Assembly (NCBI GenBank): GCA_020848075.1
Contig: JADLAV010000065.1
Location: forward strand, 1-52,058
Source: Burkholderiales bacterium
GTDB lineage: Bacteria; Pseudomonadota; Gammaproteobacteria; Burkholderiales; SG8-39
Length of the DNA stretch: 52,058 bases
Direction: 5' to 3'
Shown here: positions 1-11,601 of the stretch, piece by piece
How the letters are laid out: each line of letters opens with the position of its first letter
How positions within the stretch are numbered: position 1 is the stretch's first letter
The notes under the pieces: model-generated
Database searches by the model: none
Told to the model about the DNA's origin: nothing
What the model saw: the letters and a program-made list of their open reading frames with translations, nothing else
Made by a program: the position numbers and the translations under genes

Positions 1-90
1 AACCAAGGTCTTCACTACAACGGCTTTCGCGCCGGGCACTCACCACCCGCGTGACGAATCAAACGATTACGAAGATGACCCCGCCGAAAT

Positions 91-106
91 CCGCCCGATT
101 GGGCGG
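91..106. terminator. Weak GC hairpin downstream of the first gene
   Basis: CCGCCC and GGGCGG flank a GATT loop just beyond the stop codon of the minus-strand binding-protein gene. No T-run follows on either strand, so intrinsic termination is uncertain. The remaining bases before the gene (1-90) show no convincing gene. Confidence 0.3.
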
Positions 107-124
107 CGAATCCGCGAAGTTCGG

Positions 125-1261
125 CTAGTCGCGGAACTTGAGGTCGTGCCCGAGGATCGTCAGCGACACGTAGTTGCTGCCGTTGTGATCGGTGGGCGAG
201 AACGTGACGACGTAGCCGCCGACGTCCACGGTGCCGAGATTGTCGAGCGCTTTCAGCAGCGATTCACGGGTCGGGTCGCGGCCGGCGTGGCGAATCCCCT
301 CGACGAGCACCTTGGCGGCGATGAAGCTCTCGAGCGACGTGTACGAGTAGTCCTTCTTGCCGAGCAGCTTGTCGCTCGCCTGCTGGTACTCGCGCACGAT
401 GGGGGTGGTGGTGCGTGCGACGCTCGGCACGATCTGGGTCATGACCACCCCGAGCCCGTCCTTGCCGAGCGTCTGGGCGAGGGCGGTCGAGCCCGCGAAC
501 GAGGTGCTGACGAACTGCGCGGTCAGCCCCGCCTTCAGCGAGAGCTTCACGAATTCCGCGGTCGTCTTGTACAGCGTGGTCGCGATCACGACGTCGGGGG
601 CCGCCTTCGCCACGGCGGCCACTTCCTTCGAGAGATCGGTCTGCGTGCGCTCGAAGGACGCGATCGCGACCGGTGTGAGCCCGCGCGCCTTGAGCGCGCG
701 CTCCACCACCGCGAGGTTTTCGTTGCCGATCGCGTCCTTGTGATGGAGCACGGCGAAGCGCTTGACCCCGATCGTGGTGTAGTGCTCGATGATCTTCTCG
801 AGCTCGTCGCCGTAGCTCGCGCGGTGGTTGAACACGTAGCGGTTGAACTTGCGCATCGGTTCGGCGCCGGTGAAAGGGGCGAAGAACGTGATCCCCGCCT
901 GCGCGACCAGCGGCAGCGCGGGGGTGCTCAGCGTCGCGCTGCCGTAGCCGAAGAGCGCGATCACGCCCGGGTCCTCGAGCAGCTTGCGGGTGTTCGCCTC
1001 GGAACGCTTGGTGTCGTTCGCGTCGTCCAGGGAGACGAGCTCGATCTTGCGGCCGTTGATTCCGCCCGCGTCGTTCACCTTCTTGAAGTAGGCGAGGGCG
1101 CCGTTGCGAATGTCCTCGCCGAGATCCTTGTTCGAGCCGCTGAGCGGGGCGGACTGACCGATCACGATCGCGCCGCCGGCCTGTGTCTGAGCCTGTGCCG
1201 TGGCGGACGCTGCAAGCAGGCCGGCGCAAAGCGCCACGGCGAGCGATTGGCAAAGCTTCAT
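125..1261 (-). CDS. ABC transporter substrate-binding protein, branched-chain amino acid (LivK) type
   Basis: Predicted periplasmic binding protein of about 378 residues that would deliver a small ligand to a Liv/HAAT-type ABC importer. The N-terminus is a typical Sec signal peptide (MKLCQSLAVALCAG, then an Ala-rich stretch ending ATAQAQ). The mature protein begins with the family pattern IVIGQSAPLSGSNKDLG and carries NDAGGINGRKIELVSLDD. The reading frame extends upstream to 1453, but a perfect AGGAGG lies at 1266-1271, directly before tandem ATG codons at 1264 and 1261. This places the signal peptide at the N-terminus, so I use 1261. No permease or ATPase is adjacent; the Liv operon at 25.7-32.5 kb has its own binding protein, so this one is an orphan here. 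The ligand cannot be told from sequence. Confidence 0.88.
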   Translation of the reverse strand: MKLCQSLAVALCAGLLAASATAQAQTQAGGAIVIGQSAPLSGSNKDLGEDIRNGALAYFKKVNDAGGINGRKIELVSLDDANDTKRSEANTRKLLEDPGVIALFGYGSATLSTPALPLVAQAGITFFAPFTGAEPMRKFNRYVFNHRASYGDELEKIIEHYTTIGVKRFAVLHHKDAIGNENLAVVERALKARGLTPVAIASFERTQTDLSKEVAAVAKAAPDVVIATTLYKTTAEFVKLSLKAGLTAQFVSTSFAGSTALAQTLGKDGLGVVMTQIVPSVARTTTPIVREYQQASDKLLGKKDYSYTSLESFIAAKVLVEGIRHAGRDPTRESLLKALDNLGTVDVGGYVVTFSPTDHNGSNYVSLTILGHDLKFRD

Positions 1262-1264
1262 CAT

Positions 1265-1585
1265 GCCTCCTGACGGGGAGAATGTACCACTTGAAGGGCG
1301 CTCCCTAACGTGCTGATGCACGAGTGGAAAGATCGCCGATCCGCGCCGTGGGCGCCAGGGAATACTGCCCGCCGCCGCGCATGCCGGCCCGGGGGGGACA
1401 AACTCCGTCACGCCGATCTGGCGGAGCCCCTCATTCCGGCGCAACGGCGTCACCCCGGGGTTCTCATCCGAGGCGCGAATCCAGCTCGAGCGGAATCAAG
1501 GGCTTGCCTGCCAGGTGTCGCCCGCGTCACGCGCGCTCACTGCCGTGACCCGGCCGGCCCACAACGCGGGGTCCAGCGCGACGTC
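1265..1585. other. Intergenic stretch without a supported gene
   Basis: About 320 bases between dnaJ and the binding-protein gene. Open frames here are shadows of GC-rich sequence. A TACATT (minus strand, 1281-1286) could be a -10 box for the binding-protein gene. A fragment around 1476-1492 resembles one end of the dispersed 139-bp repeat seen at 22.4 and 45.3 kb. Nothing else is recognisable. Confidence 0.4.
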
Positions 1586-2710
1586 TCAGGGCGTGAAGAA
1601 CTCGCGGACCCGGTCCATCCAGGACTTGGCGCGCGGGTTGTGGCGCTCGCTGTCTTTCTGCGTCACGGCGTCGAACTCGCGCAGGAGCTCCTTGTGCCGC
1701 GCCGTGAGGTTGACGGGGGTCTCGATCGCCACGTGGCAGAAGAGGTCCCCGGGGCTGCTCGACCGGATGCCTTTGATCCCCTTGCCGCGGAGCCGGAACA
1801 CCTTGCCGGTCTGCGTCTCGGACGGTACCTTGATCTTGGCCGAGCCGTCGAGCGTGGGGATCTCGATGTCGCCGCCGAGCGCCGCGGTCACGAAGCTCAC
1901 GGGCATCTCGCAGTGCAGGTCGTCGTGGTCGCGCGAGAATACCGGGTGCTGGCGGACGTGGATCTGGACATACAGGTCGCCGGGCGTGCCGCCGCGCATC
2001 CCGGGCTCGCCTTCGCCGGCGAGGCGGATGCGGTCGCCTTCATCCACCCCCGTGGGGATGCGCACCGACAGCGTCTTGTGCGCCTTCACGTGGCCGGCGC
2101 CGCTGCACGTGCGGCAAGGCTCGGGGATGTGTTTGCCGCTGCCGTGGCAGCGAGGGCAGGTCTGCTGGATGGAGAAGAATCCCTGCTGCATGCGCACCTG
2201 GCCGTGGCCCTCGCAGGTGGGACAGGTCTGCGGCTGGGTGCCCGGCTTGGCGCCGGTGCCGCTGCAGGCCGTGCAGACCTCGGCCGTGGGAATCCGGATC
2301 TTGGTCTCGGTGCCGCGGGCGGCCTGCTCGAGGGTGATCTCGAGGTTGTAGCGGAGATCGGCGCCGCGCTGGACGCTCGAGCGCGCCCGGCCCCCGCCGA
2401 AGATGTCGCTGAAGATGTCGCCGAACGCGTCGGCGAAGTTCTCGAAGCCGCGACCGCCGGAGCCGGGGCCCGCCCCGGCCGACGGATTGACGCCGGCGTG
2501 GCCGAAGCGGTCGTAGGCGGCCCGCTTCTGCTCGTCGGTGAGGACTTCGTAGGCTTCCTTCGCCTCCTTGAAGAGCTCCTCGGCCTGCGGGTTCCCGTGG
2601 TTGCGGTCCGGGTGGTGCTTCATCGCGAGCTTGCGGAAGGCCTTCTTGATGGCCTCCTCGTCGGCGTCCCGATCGACCCCCAGAACCTCGTAGTAATCCC
2701 GCTTCGCCAT
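1586..2710 (-). CDS. dnaJ: Chaperone protein DnaJ (Hsp40)
   Basis: Co-chaperone that delivers unfolded clients to DnaK and stimulates its ATPase. All DnaJ type I parts are present in 374 residues: a J domain (about 1-70) with HPD at residues 33-35, a Gly/Phe-rich linker (about 75-110, [22 protein letters not shown]), and four zinc-binding motifs ([32 protein letters not shown]) around 145-205. The C-terminal client-binding domain follows. The length is normal. It is third in the grpE-dnaK-dnaJ order and is separated from dnaK by an 84-base spacer rich in GCAGAG-type repeats. It is probably transcribed from the heat-shock promoter before grpE. Confidence 0.98.
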   Translation of the reverse strand: MAKRDYYEVLGVDRDADEEAIKKAFRKLAMKHHPDRNHGNPQAEELFKEAKEAYEVLTDEQKRAAYDRFGHAGVNPSAGAGPGSGGRGFENFADAFGDIFSDIFGGGRARSSVQRGADLRYNLEITLEQAARGTETKIRIPTAEVCTACSGTGAKPGTQPQTCPTCEGHGQVRMQQGFFSIQQTCPRCHGSGKHIPEPCRTCSGAGHVKAHKTLSVRIPTGVDEGDRIRLAGEGEPGMRGGTPGDLYVQIHVRQHPVFSRDHDDLHCEMPVSFVTAALGGDIEIPTLDGSAKIKVPSETQTGKVFRLRGKGIKGIRSSSPGDLFCHVAIETPVNLTARHKELLREFDAVTQKDSERHNPRAKSWMDRVREFFTP

Positions 2711-2794
2711 CCTGACCCTACGCGTGAAAACGCAGAGCGCGCAGAAACCTCACGCTCCGCGACCCTCTGCGTTCTCTGCGCCTCTGCGTCGAGG
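2711..2794. repeat. CGCAGAG-type low-complexity repeat between dnaK and dnaJ
   Basis: The plus strand reads CTCTGCG-TTCTCTGCG-CCTCTGCG near 2763-2789, with partly complementary ACGCAGAGCGCGCAGAAA at 2730-2747. The arms can pair across the spacer (CGCAGAGCGCGCAGA with TCTGCGTTCTCTGCG). The spacer could fold in the dnaK-dnaJ transcript and damp dnaJ expression. That role is inferred. Confidence 0.5.
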
Positions 2795-4732
<1,938 letters not shown>

Positions 4733-4796
4733 GGCTGGAGTCCTTGGTGTGTCCGGTGCGAATCTTGATCCGAATCTGGGGCTAATCGGCTGAAGT

Positions 4797-5345
4797 TCAA
4801 GCGTCTTTGGGCCTGGCGACGGTCACGAGCGCCGGGCGGATCAGGCGGTCGTGCAGCGCGTAGCCCTTCTGCAGCACGTTGATCACGGTGTTCGGCTCCT
4901 TGTCGGACGGGAGCATGCTGATCGCCTCGTGCTGGTGCGGGTCGAACTTCTGCCCGACCGGGTTGATCTCGCGGATCTGCTGCCGCTCGAACACCGTGGC
5001 GAGCTGCTTCAGCGTGAGCTCGACGCCGCTTCGCAGGTTCTCGACTGCTGCGTTCTCGGTGGCGAGCGCCGCCTCGAGGCTGTCCTTCACCGTGAGGAGG
5101 TCGGTCGCGAACTTCTCCAGGGCGAACTTGTGCGCCTTGGCGACGTCCTCCTGCGCGCGCTTGCGGACGTTCTCCGTATCGGCGGCCGCGCGAAGCCAGG
5201 ATTCGTAGTGTTCCTGGGCCTTGGCCTCCGCCTGTCTCAGCGCCTGCTCGAGGTTCGCTGCCTCGCTGTGCGTTGCGCCTTCCGCGCTCGGCTCGGCGGC
5301 TTCCGCCTCCTCGGGCGACGGGAAATCGGGATCGCGTTCCTGCAT
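4797..5345 (-). CDS. grpE: Nucleotide exchange factor GrpE
   Basis: Releases ADP from DnaK and so resets the chaperone cycle. It has 182 residues: an acidic, low-complexity N-terminus, a long coiled-coil helix (about 30-90, including [18 protein letters not shown]), and the conserved C-terminal part with [20 protein letters not shown] and [23 protein letters not shown]. This is a canonical GrpE signature. It is the first gene of the minus-strand heat-shock operon, and a sigma-32-like promoter lies 45-70 bases upstream of the start. Confidence 0.98.
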   Translation of the reverse strand: MQERDPDFPSPEEAEAAEPSAEGATHSEAANLEQALRQAEAKAQEHYESWLRAAADTENVRKRAQEDVAKAHKFALEKFATDLLTVKDSLEAALATENAAVENLRSGVELTLKQLATVFERQQIREINPVGQKFDPHQHEAISMLPSDKEPNTVINVLQKGYALHDRLIRPALVTVARPKDA

Positions 5346-5390
5346 GTCTCAGTTCTCTCTCGGGGTCCATATCCGTGGGAGCTTCGTGGT

Positions 5391-5417
5391 TGTTGGGGCG
5401 CTTCCCGCGATTTCAAG
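5391..5417 (-). promoter_or_regulatory. Sigma-32-type heat-shock promoter for grpE-dnaK-dnaJ
   Basis: On the minus strand CTTGAAA (5417-5411) is followed after 12 bases by CCCCAACA (5398-5391). This matches the RpoH consensus CTTGAAA ... CCCCATNT closely. It would start transcription about 35-40 bases before the grpE ATG. I saw no CIRCE inverted repeat here, even though hrcA is nearby. Confidence 0.75.
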
Positions 5418-5461
5418 AGCCTGTCAGAATCGAACCCGATCAAGGAGATGACGGCAGGGAT

Positions 5462-6226
5462 ATGACCACCAAACCAAGCGCCGGCGCGGACCCCCGGGCA
5501 GGCACCGTAGCGGAGAGTGAAGCGGACCTTCGCGCCATGCCGGCAAGCCGCGTGCAGACCGCGGCCTTCTACGAAGTCAAGGACCTCGCCGCGGGCGAGG
5601 CGGTGGTGCTGATCACCGTCGCGGATCCGAAGCTCGTCATGGAGAGCCTCAACCTGCAACTGCGCGACGCGCTCGCGTGGGAGACGCGGGCGGGACCGGA
5701 GGGCTTTCGGACGCGCGTCGTGCGCCGCGAGGAGACCGAGCCTGCCGACGTGGTCGACCTGCTCATCCGCGACCACCATCGCGTGGACGAGCTGCTGGGG
5801 AAGGCGCTCCGCCGGCTCAACGTCGCCGACGTCGCCGGGGCGCAGCCGCTCCTCGCGGCGTCCGCCGCGGGCCTGCGACGCCACATCCGTGTCGAGAACG
5901 AGATTCTCGCCCCGATGCTGCCGCAACCGATCGGCATGGACGGCACGAGTCACACTGCCGTCATGCTGCGCGAGCACGACGAGATCCTGGCGCAGCTCGC
6001 CGAAGTGGAAGCGAGCCTCGGGCTCGATGCCGCTCCCGAGGCCTGGGAGGTCGAGCCCTTCGTCGCGATCCTCTCGGGCACGCTCGCCAAGCACGAGCAT
6101 CGCGAGGAATCGAACCTCTTCCCGCACTGGGCAGCGGCGCTGCGCGCGCGGCCCGCGGCCGAGCAGAAGTCGCTCCTTGCCCGCGTGCGCGCGATGCTCG
6201 AGGCCGCGACGGCGGACGGCGCCTAG
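5462..6226 (+). CDS. DUF2249-like/hemerythrin HHE domain protein
   Basis: Soluble protein of about 254 residues. The N-terminal part (about 20-90) resembles the small DUF2249 fold. The C-terminal part (about 95-235) is a hemerythrin-like helical bundle with His ligands expected for a di-iron site: DHHRVDELL, GLRRHIRVENEIL, LREHDEIL and LAKHEHREESNLFPHW. Such proteins bind O2 or NO or act in redox and iron homeostasis; the role here is not determined. The frame is open upstream to 5273 but overlaps grpE, so the ATG at 5462 is preferred. It is divergent from grpE and converges on the next gene, with only 5 bases between stop codons. Confidence 0.8.
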   Translation: MTTKPSAGADPRAGTVAESEADLRAMPASRVQTAAFYEVKDLAAGEAVVLITVADPKLVMESLNLQLRDALAWETRAGPEGFRTRVVRREETEPADVVDLLIRDHHRVDELLGKALRRLNVADVAGAQPLLAASAAGLRRHIRVENEILAPMLPQPIGMDGTSHTAVMLREHDEILAQLAEVEASLGLDAAPEAWEVEPFVAILSGTLAKHEHREESNLFPHWAAALRARPAAEQKSLLARVRAMLEAATADGA

Positions 6227-6231
6227 CGGTC

Positions 6232-6600
6232 TTACACGCCCGTCGCGCTCCCGGAACCGAGCGCGCCGAACACCAGGGTGCTCACCGCCCAGCTGATGAT
6301 CGAGTAGACGATCGCTCCCCAGAAGGCCGACCAGAAGCCGGCCACGTGGAAGCCCTTGACGAACGAGGCGACGAACCAGAAGAGCAGCGCGTTGATGACG
6401 AGAATGAAGACCCCGAGGGTGAGCACGGTGATCGGCAACGTCAGGAGCACGAGCACCGGCCGGACGATCGCGTTCAGGAAGCCGAGGATCAGCGCCACGA
6501 TCAGCGCGACGTAGAAGTTCTTCACCTCGATCGAGGGCATGACGTACGGCAGCAGGAGCAAGGCCACCGCGTTGATGATCCAGCTGATGATGAGCGCCAT
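6232..6600 (-). CDS. Phage-holin-like / YvlD family four-helix membrane protein
   Basis: A 122-residue, very hydrophobic protein with four predicted membrane segments (about 3-20, 28-48, 55-78 and 90-112). Motifs such as LGFLNAIVRPVLVLLTLPITVLTLG are typical of the PF04020 family (YvlD, often annotated as phage holin family protein). No prophage genes surround it, so this is a chromosomal inner-membrane protein of unknown function rather than a lysis holin. It lies 19 bases downstream of hemH in the same orientation and may be the last gene of that transcript. Confidence 0.85.
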   Translation of the reverse strand: MALIISWIINAVALLLLPYVMPSIEVKNFYVALIVALILGFLNAIVRPVLVLLTLPITVLTLGVFILVINALLFWFVASFVKGFHVAGFWSAFWGAIVYSIISWAVSTLVFGALGSGSATGV

Positions 6601-6619
6601 CGTCAGACTCCTCTCCGGT

Positions 6620-7723
6620 TCATTGCGCCGCGCCCAGCGCTTTCGCGCGCTGCTCGCTCGCCCGCGCGGCCGCTTGCGCCGCGGCGTGGTCCCACGCGCT
6701 GCTCACCCACCCGCCCAGGTGCCCGAGCGCGATGGTGACGAGCGCCTTGATCCAGTCCTCGCGCTCGTTCGCGCAAGGGATGTAATGGAACGATTTGCCC
6801 CCGTGCGCGAGAAAGGCGGCGCGGCACTCCATGTTGATCTCCTCGAGCGTCTCCAGGCAGTCGGAGACGAATCCGGGACAGATGACGTCGACCCGCGCCG
6901 CGCCCTGCCGCGCGAGCGCCTCCAGCGTCGGCTGGGTGTAGGGCTTCAGCCACTCCGTGCGCCCGAACCGCGACTGGAAGGTGAGCAGCCAGCCCGACGC
7001 CACGAGCTCGAGGTCCTCGGCAAGCAGCCGTGCGGTCTTCTGGCATTCGCAGTGGTACGGATCGCCGCGGTCGAGCGTGTAGCGCGGCAGCCCGTGGAAG
7101 CTCATGACGAGCTTGTCGGGCCGGCCGTGCTCGCGCCAGTACTCGCGCACGCTCGTGCCGAGCACGCCGATGTACGCCGGATGATCGTGGAAGTGCCTGA
7201 CCGTCCGGATCTCGGGCACGTTGCGCGTGCGCGCGATGAATGCCGCCACGCGGTCGAGCGCGGTCGCGGTCGTGCTCGCGGCATACTGCGGATAGAGCGG
7301 CAGCACCAGGATGCGGTCGCAGCCCGCCGCCTTGAGCTTGTCGAGCGCCGCGTCGATCGACGGCGTGCCGTAGCGCATCGCATACTCGACGGCAAACGGG
7401 GACTTGACCTGCAGCCCGAGGTAACCCTGCAGGAGCTTCGCCTGGCGCTCGGTGTGCACGCGGAGGGGTGAGCCGTCGGGCGACCAGATCGCCGCGTACT
7501 TCCGCGCCGAAGCCTTGGGCCGCGTGCGCAGGATGATCCCGTGCAGGAGCGGCCACCAGACCGCCCGCGGGAGCTCGACGACGCGCGGATCGCCCAGGAA
7601 CTCGCGCAGGTAGGTGCGGACCGCCGCCGGAGTGGGGGCCTCGGGCGTTCCGAGGTTGACGAGCACGATGCCGGTCTTCGCGATCGTGCCGTGCTTGCAG
7701 GGCGGCTCCGCGCCAAACGCCAT
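6620..7723 (-). CDS. hemH: Ferrochelatase
   Basis: Inserts Fe2+ into protoporphyrin IX, the last step of protohaem synthesis, at the inner membrane. It has 367 residues. The N-terminal [22 protein letters not shown] is the ferrochelatase opening motif. [23 protein letters not shown] carries the catalytic His, and [19 protein letters not shown] the conserved metal-site Glu. The C-terminal tail is Ala-rich. It sits between hrcA (29 bases upstream) and a small membrane-protein gene, the usual betaproteobacterial arrangement next to the heat-shock genes. Confidence 0.97.
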   Translation of the reverse strand: MAFGAEPPCKHGTIAKTGIVLVNLGTPEAPTPAAVRTYLREFLGDPRVVELPRAVWWPLLHGIILRTRPKASARKYAAIWSPDGSPLRVHTERQAKLLQGYLGLQVKSPFAVEYAMRYGTPSIDAALDKLKAAGCDRILVLPLYPQYAASTTATALDRVAAFIARTRNVPEIRTVRHFHDHPAYIGVLGTSVREYWREHGRPDKLVMSFHGLPRYTLDRGDPYHCECQKTARLLAEDLELVASGWLLTFQSRFGRTEWLKPYTQPTLEALARQGAARVDVICPGFVSDCLETLEEINMECRAAFLAHGGKSFHYIPCANEREDWIKALVTIALGHLGGWVSSAWDHAAAQAAARASEQRAKALGAAQ

Positions 7724-7752
7724 GCGCCGCTCCGCCTACGGTGCGACGCAGG

Positions 7753-8772
7753 TCATTCCTGCGAGAGCGCGCTCGACAGGAGCCGCGCCGTGATGTCGAC
7801 GATCGGGATCACCCGCTCGTAGGCCATGCGCGTCGGGCCGATCACGCCCACCGTGCCGACGATCCGCCCTTCCACCTCGTAGCCCGAGGTGACTACGCTG
7901 CACTCGTCGAGCGAGGCGATGCCGGCCTCGCCGCCGATGAAGATCTGCACGCCCTCGGCGCGCGTGCTCACGTCGAGAATCTGCATGAGCGCGGTCTTGC
8001 GCTCGAAGAGCGCGAAGAGCTCGCGCAGCCGCGCCATGTTGGACGCGAGGTCCGCCGAGTCGAGCAGGTTCCGCTCGCCCGAGACCACGTACGTCTCGGA
8101 GCTCTCGGAGAGCGCCTCGCTGCTCGCGTCGAGGGCCGCGGTCATGAGCGCGGTCATGTCGGCCCGCAGCTGCTTCAGCTCCTCGTGCAGGCGGACGCGG
8201 ATCTCGGCAAGCGTCATCCCGGCGTAGTGCTCGTTGATGAAATTGCCGGCCGCCGTGAGCTCGGCCTGGCTGTAGTCCCGGTCGGTGAAGAGGATGCGGT
8301 TCTGCACGTCCCCGTCGGGCGCCACGATGATGAGGAGGACGCGCTTCTCCGAGAGCCGCAGGAACTCGAGGTGGCGGAACGCTGGGTCCTTGCGGCGCGT
8401 CGCCACCACGATGCCGGCGAAGTGCGTGAGCTCCGACAGGAGCTGCGATGCCTGGTTGATGAGCCGCTGCGGATGAGCCGGGTGCAGGTTCTCCTGCAGC
8501 TGCTCGAGATCGACGCGCTCGAGCGCCTTCACGGTCATCAGGGTATCGACGAACACGCGGTAGCCGCGCGCGGTCGGCACGCGCCCGGCCGAAGTGTGCG
8601 GGCTCGCGATGAAGCCCATGTCCTCGAGGTCGGCCATCACGTTGCGCACGGTGGCCGGCGAGAGCTCGAGGCCGGAGAACTTGGAGAGCGCGCGCGAGCC
8701 GACCGGCTCGCCCTCGACGATATACCGCTCGACGAGCGTCTTGAGGAGGATTTGCGCGCGCTGATCCAACAT
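7753..8772 (-). CDS. hrcA: Heat-inducible transcription repressor HrcA
   Basis: Repressor that in many bacteria binds CIRCE elements before chaperone genes. It has 339 residues. The N-terminal winged helix ([18 protein letters not shown] ... [22 protein letters not shown]) is followed by [22 protein letters not shown], diagnostic of the family, and a GAF-like domain ending in [20 protein letters not shown] much longer open frame runs upstream to 10224 but is antisense to nadK and recN, so the ATG at 8772 is chosen. A good -10 box lies only 7 bases upstream and there is no Shine-Dalgarno, suggesting a leaderless message. Confidence 0.97.
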   Translation of the reverse strand: MLDQRAQILLKTLVERYIVEGEPVGSRALSKFSGLELSPATVRNVMADLEDMGFIASPHTSAGRVPTARGYRVFVDTLMTVKALERVDLEQLQENLHPAHPQRLINQASQLLSELTHFAGIVVATRRKDPAFRHLEFLRLSEKRVLLIIVAPDGDVQNRILFTDRDYSQAELTAAGNFINEHYAGMTLAEIRVRLHEELKQLRADMTALMTAALDASSEALSESSETYVVSGERNLLDSADLASNMARLRELFALFERKTALMQILDVSTRAEGVQIFIGGEAGIASLDECSVVTSGYEVEGRIVGTVGVIGPTRMAYERVIPIVDITARLLSSALSQE

Positions 8773-8779
8773 GGAGAGG

Positions 8780-8807
8780 ATTGTACCGGACCGTGAGCCG
8801 GGGCAAA
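8780..8807 (-). promoter_or_regulatory. Promoter of hrcA, probably producing a leaderless mRNA
   Basis: Minus strand TTTGCC (8807-8802), 16-base spacer, TACAAT (8785-8780). The initiating ATG begins 7 bases after the -10 box, which is where transcription would start. No GGAGG-like sequence precedes the ATG. Confidence 0.6.
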
Positions 8808-8860
8808 CGTCCGGCTGCCCGATGATTTCCCGTGTCGCCTGCATGCCCGTCGCCCGCCTA

Positions 8861-8869
8861 TGCTCTAAT
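8861..8869 (+). promoter_or_regulatory. Extended -10 promoter of nadK
   Basis: TGC-TCTAAT forms an extended -10 element (TGn plus a hexamer one base off TATAAT in two positions). The nadK ATG starts 8 bases later with no ribosome-binding site between, so this message too may be leaderless. No clear -35 box is visible. Confidence 0.45.
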
Positions 8870-8877
8870 GTGGCGCC

Positions 8878-9753
8878 ATGGCGCCCGCCTTCAAGACCGT
8901 TGCACTCATCGGCCGCTACAAGAGCCGCGACGCCGCCGAGCCGCTCGGCGCGCTCGGCCGGTTTCTCGCCGGCCGCGGGTGCACCGTGCTCATGGAGAAG
9001 GAGACGGCCGCCGAGTCGGGCGTGGACGCATTCCCGCTCGTCGACCGCGCGGACATCGGATCCCGGGCCGACCTCGTCGTCGTGCTCGGAGGCGACGGCA
9101 GCATGCTTACGGCCGCGCGCTCCCTCGCGCACGCCGGCGTGCCGCTCGTCGGGGTCAATCAGGGCCGGCTCGGCTTCCTCACCGACATCGCGCTCGGTAA
9201 GATGGTCGAGCAGATGGGCAAAGTGCTGGACGGCGAGTACCGCGTGGAGCCGCGCACGATGCTCGACGCGGCCGTCCAGCGCGCCGACAGCGTGCGGTTC
9301 AGCACGCTCGCCCTGAACGACGTCGTCGTGAACAAGGGCGCCACCGGGCGCCTCATCGAGTTCATGGTCCACATCGACGGCGAGTTCGTCTACGACCTCC
9401 GGGCCGACGGGTTGATCGTCGCCACGCCGACCGGCTCGACGGCCTATGCGCTCTCGTCGAACGGCCCGATCCTGCAGCCGGGGGTGCCGGGTCTCGCGCT
9501 GGTGCCGATCTGCCCGCACACGCTCTCCAACCGGCCGATCGCCGTGAGCGACGCTGCGGTCATCCAGGTCACGATCAAGCGCGCCGCCGATGCGCTCCTG
9601 CACTTCGACGGCCACCCGAGCTTCGAGCTGGAGGAGGGCGACCGCGTGACGGTCAAGCGCGCCGAGCACGTGGTGAAGCTGGTTCATCCGCCCGGCTACA
9701 GCTACTACGCGATGCTCCGCGAAAAGCTGCACTGGAGCGAGGCCCTGTTCTAG
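8878..9753 (+). CDS. nadK: NAD kinase
   Basis: Phosphorylates NAD+ to NADP+ in the cytosol. It has 291 residues. The kinase motif [15 protein letters not shown] (GGDGS at residues 71-75; the family consensus is GGDGT/S) is followed by [23 protein letters not shown], the core [22 protein letters not shown], and SNRPIAVSD. All are typical of bacterial PpnK. The ATG at 8878 overlaps an extended -10 element by spacing alone, with no Shine-Dalgarno. It is divergent from hrcA (105-base gap) and followed by recN after 34 bases. Confidence 0.97.
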   Translation: MAPAFKTVALIGRYKSRDAAEPLGALGRFLAGRGCTVLMEKETAAESGVDAFPLVDRADIGSRADLVVVLGGDGSMLTAARSLAHAGVPLVGVNQGRLGFLTDIALGKMVEQMGKVLDGEYRVEPRTMLDAAVQRADSVRFSTLALNDVVVNKGATGRLIEFMVHIDGEFVYDLRADGLIVATPTGSTAYALSSNGPILQPGVPGLALVPICPHTLSNRPIAVSDAAVIQVTIKRAADALLHFDGHPSFELEEGDRVTVKRAEHVVKLVHPPGYSYYAMLREKLHWSEALF

Positions 9754-9787
9754 GCGGCGGGTCGTTCCGCACCCCTCACGTTCTCCC

Positions 9788-11452
9788 GTGCTCGTCCACC
9801 TCTCGATCCGCGACTTCGCGATCGTCGATGCGCTGGAGCTCGACTTCGAGCGCGGCTTCACGGCGCTCACCGGCGAGACCGGCGCCGGGAAGTCGATCCT
9901 CATCGACGCGCTCGCGCTCGCGCTCGGCGAGCGGGCCGACGCGACGGTGGTGCGTGCCGGCGCCGAGCGCGCGGAGGTGGTCGCCGAGTTCGCGCTCGAG
10001 CGGCTGCCCGAGGTGCGCGCGTGGCTGAAGGAGGGGGAGCTCGAGGGCGACGAGGGCCGTCTCCTCCTGCGTCGCGTGCTCGACCGGAGCGGGCGCTCGC
10101 GGGCGTTCATCAACGGCACGCCCGCCACGGTCCAGCAGATGAGCGCGGTGTCGGCCTGGTTGCTCGACATCCACGGCCAGCACGCGCACCAGTCGCTGCT
10201 GCGCGCGGACGCGCAGCGCGCCATCCTCGACGGTCATGCCGGTCTCGCGCCGCTCGCGCGCGACGCGAACGCCGCGTGGAAGGAATGGCAGCGTCTCGCG
10301 CGAGCACGCGCGGAGTACGAGACCAACGCCGCCGCACGCAACGCGGAGCGGGAGAGCGTCGCCTTCCAGGTGGAGGAGTTGAAGAAGCTCGCGCCCCGGC
10401 CGGGCGAATGGGAGGCGGTGAGCGCCGAGCAGAGCCGGCTTGCGCACGCCGCCAGCCTTATCGAGGGCGCGCAGTCGGCGGTCGACGCCCTGTCGGAATC
10501 CGAATCCGCGGCGTCGGGCGCGATCTCGGCGGCGGCGTCACGCATCCGCGCGCTCGTCGACTACGACGCCGCGCTCGCCGAGCCGCTCGGACTCCTGGAG
10601 AGCGCGGCGGCCCAGCTCGACGAGGCCGTGCACGCGCTGCGCCACTACGCCGACCGCGTCGACCTCGATCCGGGGCGGCTCGCCGAGGCCGAGCGCCGCG
10701 TCGAGGCGCTGCACGCCGCGGCGCGCCGTTTCCGGACCCAGCCGGAGGCCCTTGCCGGGCTGCTGGAGAGCCTCGAAGCGCGCCTCGGCGAGCTCGTCGT
10801 GGCCTCGAACCTCGAGGAGGTCATCCGCCAGGAGGCCGCAGCGCGGGCGCGCTACGACGAGCTGGCCGCGCGGCTCTCCGCGCAGCGCCGGTCGGCCGCC
10901 GCCAAGCTCGCCAAGGAAGTCACCGCCGCCATGAAGGAGCTTGCGATGGCGGGCGGGCATTTCGAGGCGGCGCTGCGTTCGGTCGAAGGCGGGAGCGCGC
11001 ACGGCAACGAGACCATCGAGTTCCTCGTCTCCGCGAATCCCGGTCAGGAGCCGCGGCCGCTCGCGAAGGTCGCCTCCGGCGGCGAGCTCTCGCGCATCAG
11101 CCTCGCCATCCAGGTGATCACCAGCAAGGCCGCGGCCGTCCCGACGATGATTTTCGACGAGGTCGACGCGGGCATCGGCGGCGCGGTCGCCGAGATCGTC
11201 GGCCGCAAGCTCGGTGCGCTCGGCCGCGCGCGCCAGGTCCTGTGCGTGACGCACCTCGCGCAGGTCGCCGCCCAGGCCGATCACCAGTGGTCGGTCGCGA
11301 AGAGCTCGGCGAACGGGAAGGTGCGGAGCCGCGTGGACGTGCTCGACGAGGATGCGCGCGTCGAGGAGCTCGCCCGCATGCTCGGCGGCACGAGGATCAC
11401 CCCCACGACCCGCAAGCACGCGGCCGAGATGCTCGCGCTCCGCGGGCGGTAG
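9788..11452 (+). CDS. recN: DNA repair protein RecN
   Basis: SMC-like ATPase that acts early in recombinational repair of double-strand breaks. It has 554 residues and starts with GTG ([20 protein letters not shown]). Walker A is [15 protein letters not shown] (about residues 33-47). The middle is a long coiled-coil region rich in Ala, Glu and Arg. The C-terminal head holds the signature [15 protein letters not shown], Walker [14 protein letters not shown] and the H-loop [13 protein letters not shown]. Length is normal. The nadK-recN pair is common in beta- and gammaproteobacteria. It may share the nadK transcript. Confidence 0.97.
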   Translation: MLVHLSIRDFAIVDALELDFERGFTALTGETGAGKSILIDALALALGERADATVVRAGAERAEVVAEFALERLPEVRAWLKEGELEGDEGRLLLRRVLDRSGRSRAFINGTPATVQQMSAVSAWLLDIHGQHAHQSLLRADAQRAILDGHAGLAPLARDANAAWKEWQRLARARAEYETNAAARNAERESVAFQVEELKKLAPRPGEWEAVSAEQSRLAHAASLIEGAQSAVDALSESESAASGAISAAASRIRALVDYDAALAEPLGLLESAAAQLDEAVHALRHYADRVDLDPGRLAEAERRVEALHAAARRFRTQPEALAGLLESLEARLGELVVASNLEEVIRQEAAARARYDELAARLSAQRRSAAAKLAKEVTAAMKELAMAGGHFEAALRSVEGGSAHGNETIEFLVSANPGQEPRPLAKVASGGELSRISLAIQVITSKAAAVPTMIFDEVDAGIGGAVAEIVGRKLGALGRARQVLCVTHLAQVAAQADHQWSVAKSSANGKVRSRVDVLDEDARVEELARMLGGTRITPTTRKHAAEMLALRGR

Positions 11453-11477
11453 GCGAGTGCCCGCGGAAAGGCGTCGT

Positions 11478-11530
11478 TCCGGATCTCCCGCGAACCCTGC
11501 CCCCGAGCGGGGTCATCGGGGGCGGGGAAG
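11478..11530. repeat. Partial copy of the dispersed hairpin repeat
   Basis: The segment CCCGCGAACCCTGCCCCCGAG ... ATCGGGGGCGGGGA matches, in reverse orientation, the left half of the 139-bp element at 22405-22543. It can fold through CCCCCGA/TCGGGGG. It lies between recN and tRNA-Val. Confidence 0.6.
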
Positions 11531-11560
11531 AGTTCAACACGAGGGCGCTTGCCGGGCGAT

Positions 11561-11590
11561 TTGCCGTCGCCAGCGGCTCTCGGCTAGAAT
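11561..11590 (+). promoter_or_regulatory. Promoter of tRNA-Val
   Basis: TTGCCG (11561-11566), 18-base spacer, TAGAAT (11585-11590). The tRNA starts 12 bases downstream of the -10 box. Confidence 0.65.
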
Positions 11591-11601
11591 CTGCGGCTCG
11601 C

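Noticed and set aside
5346-5461. CIRCE element before grpE
   Set aside because: No TTAGCACTC...GAGTGCTAA or close variant was found; the sequence fits a sigma-32 promoter instead.
6232-6600. Prophage holin
   Set aside because: The family name suggests phage, but the context is housekeeping genes and no phage genes are near.
8773-10224. Upstream extension of the hrcA frame
   Set aside because: The added sequence is the antisense of nadK and recN. HrcA is complete from 8772.
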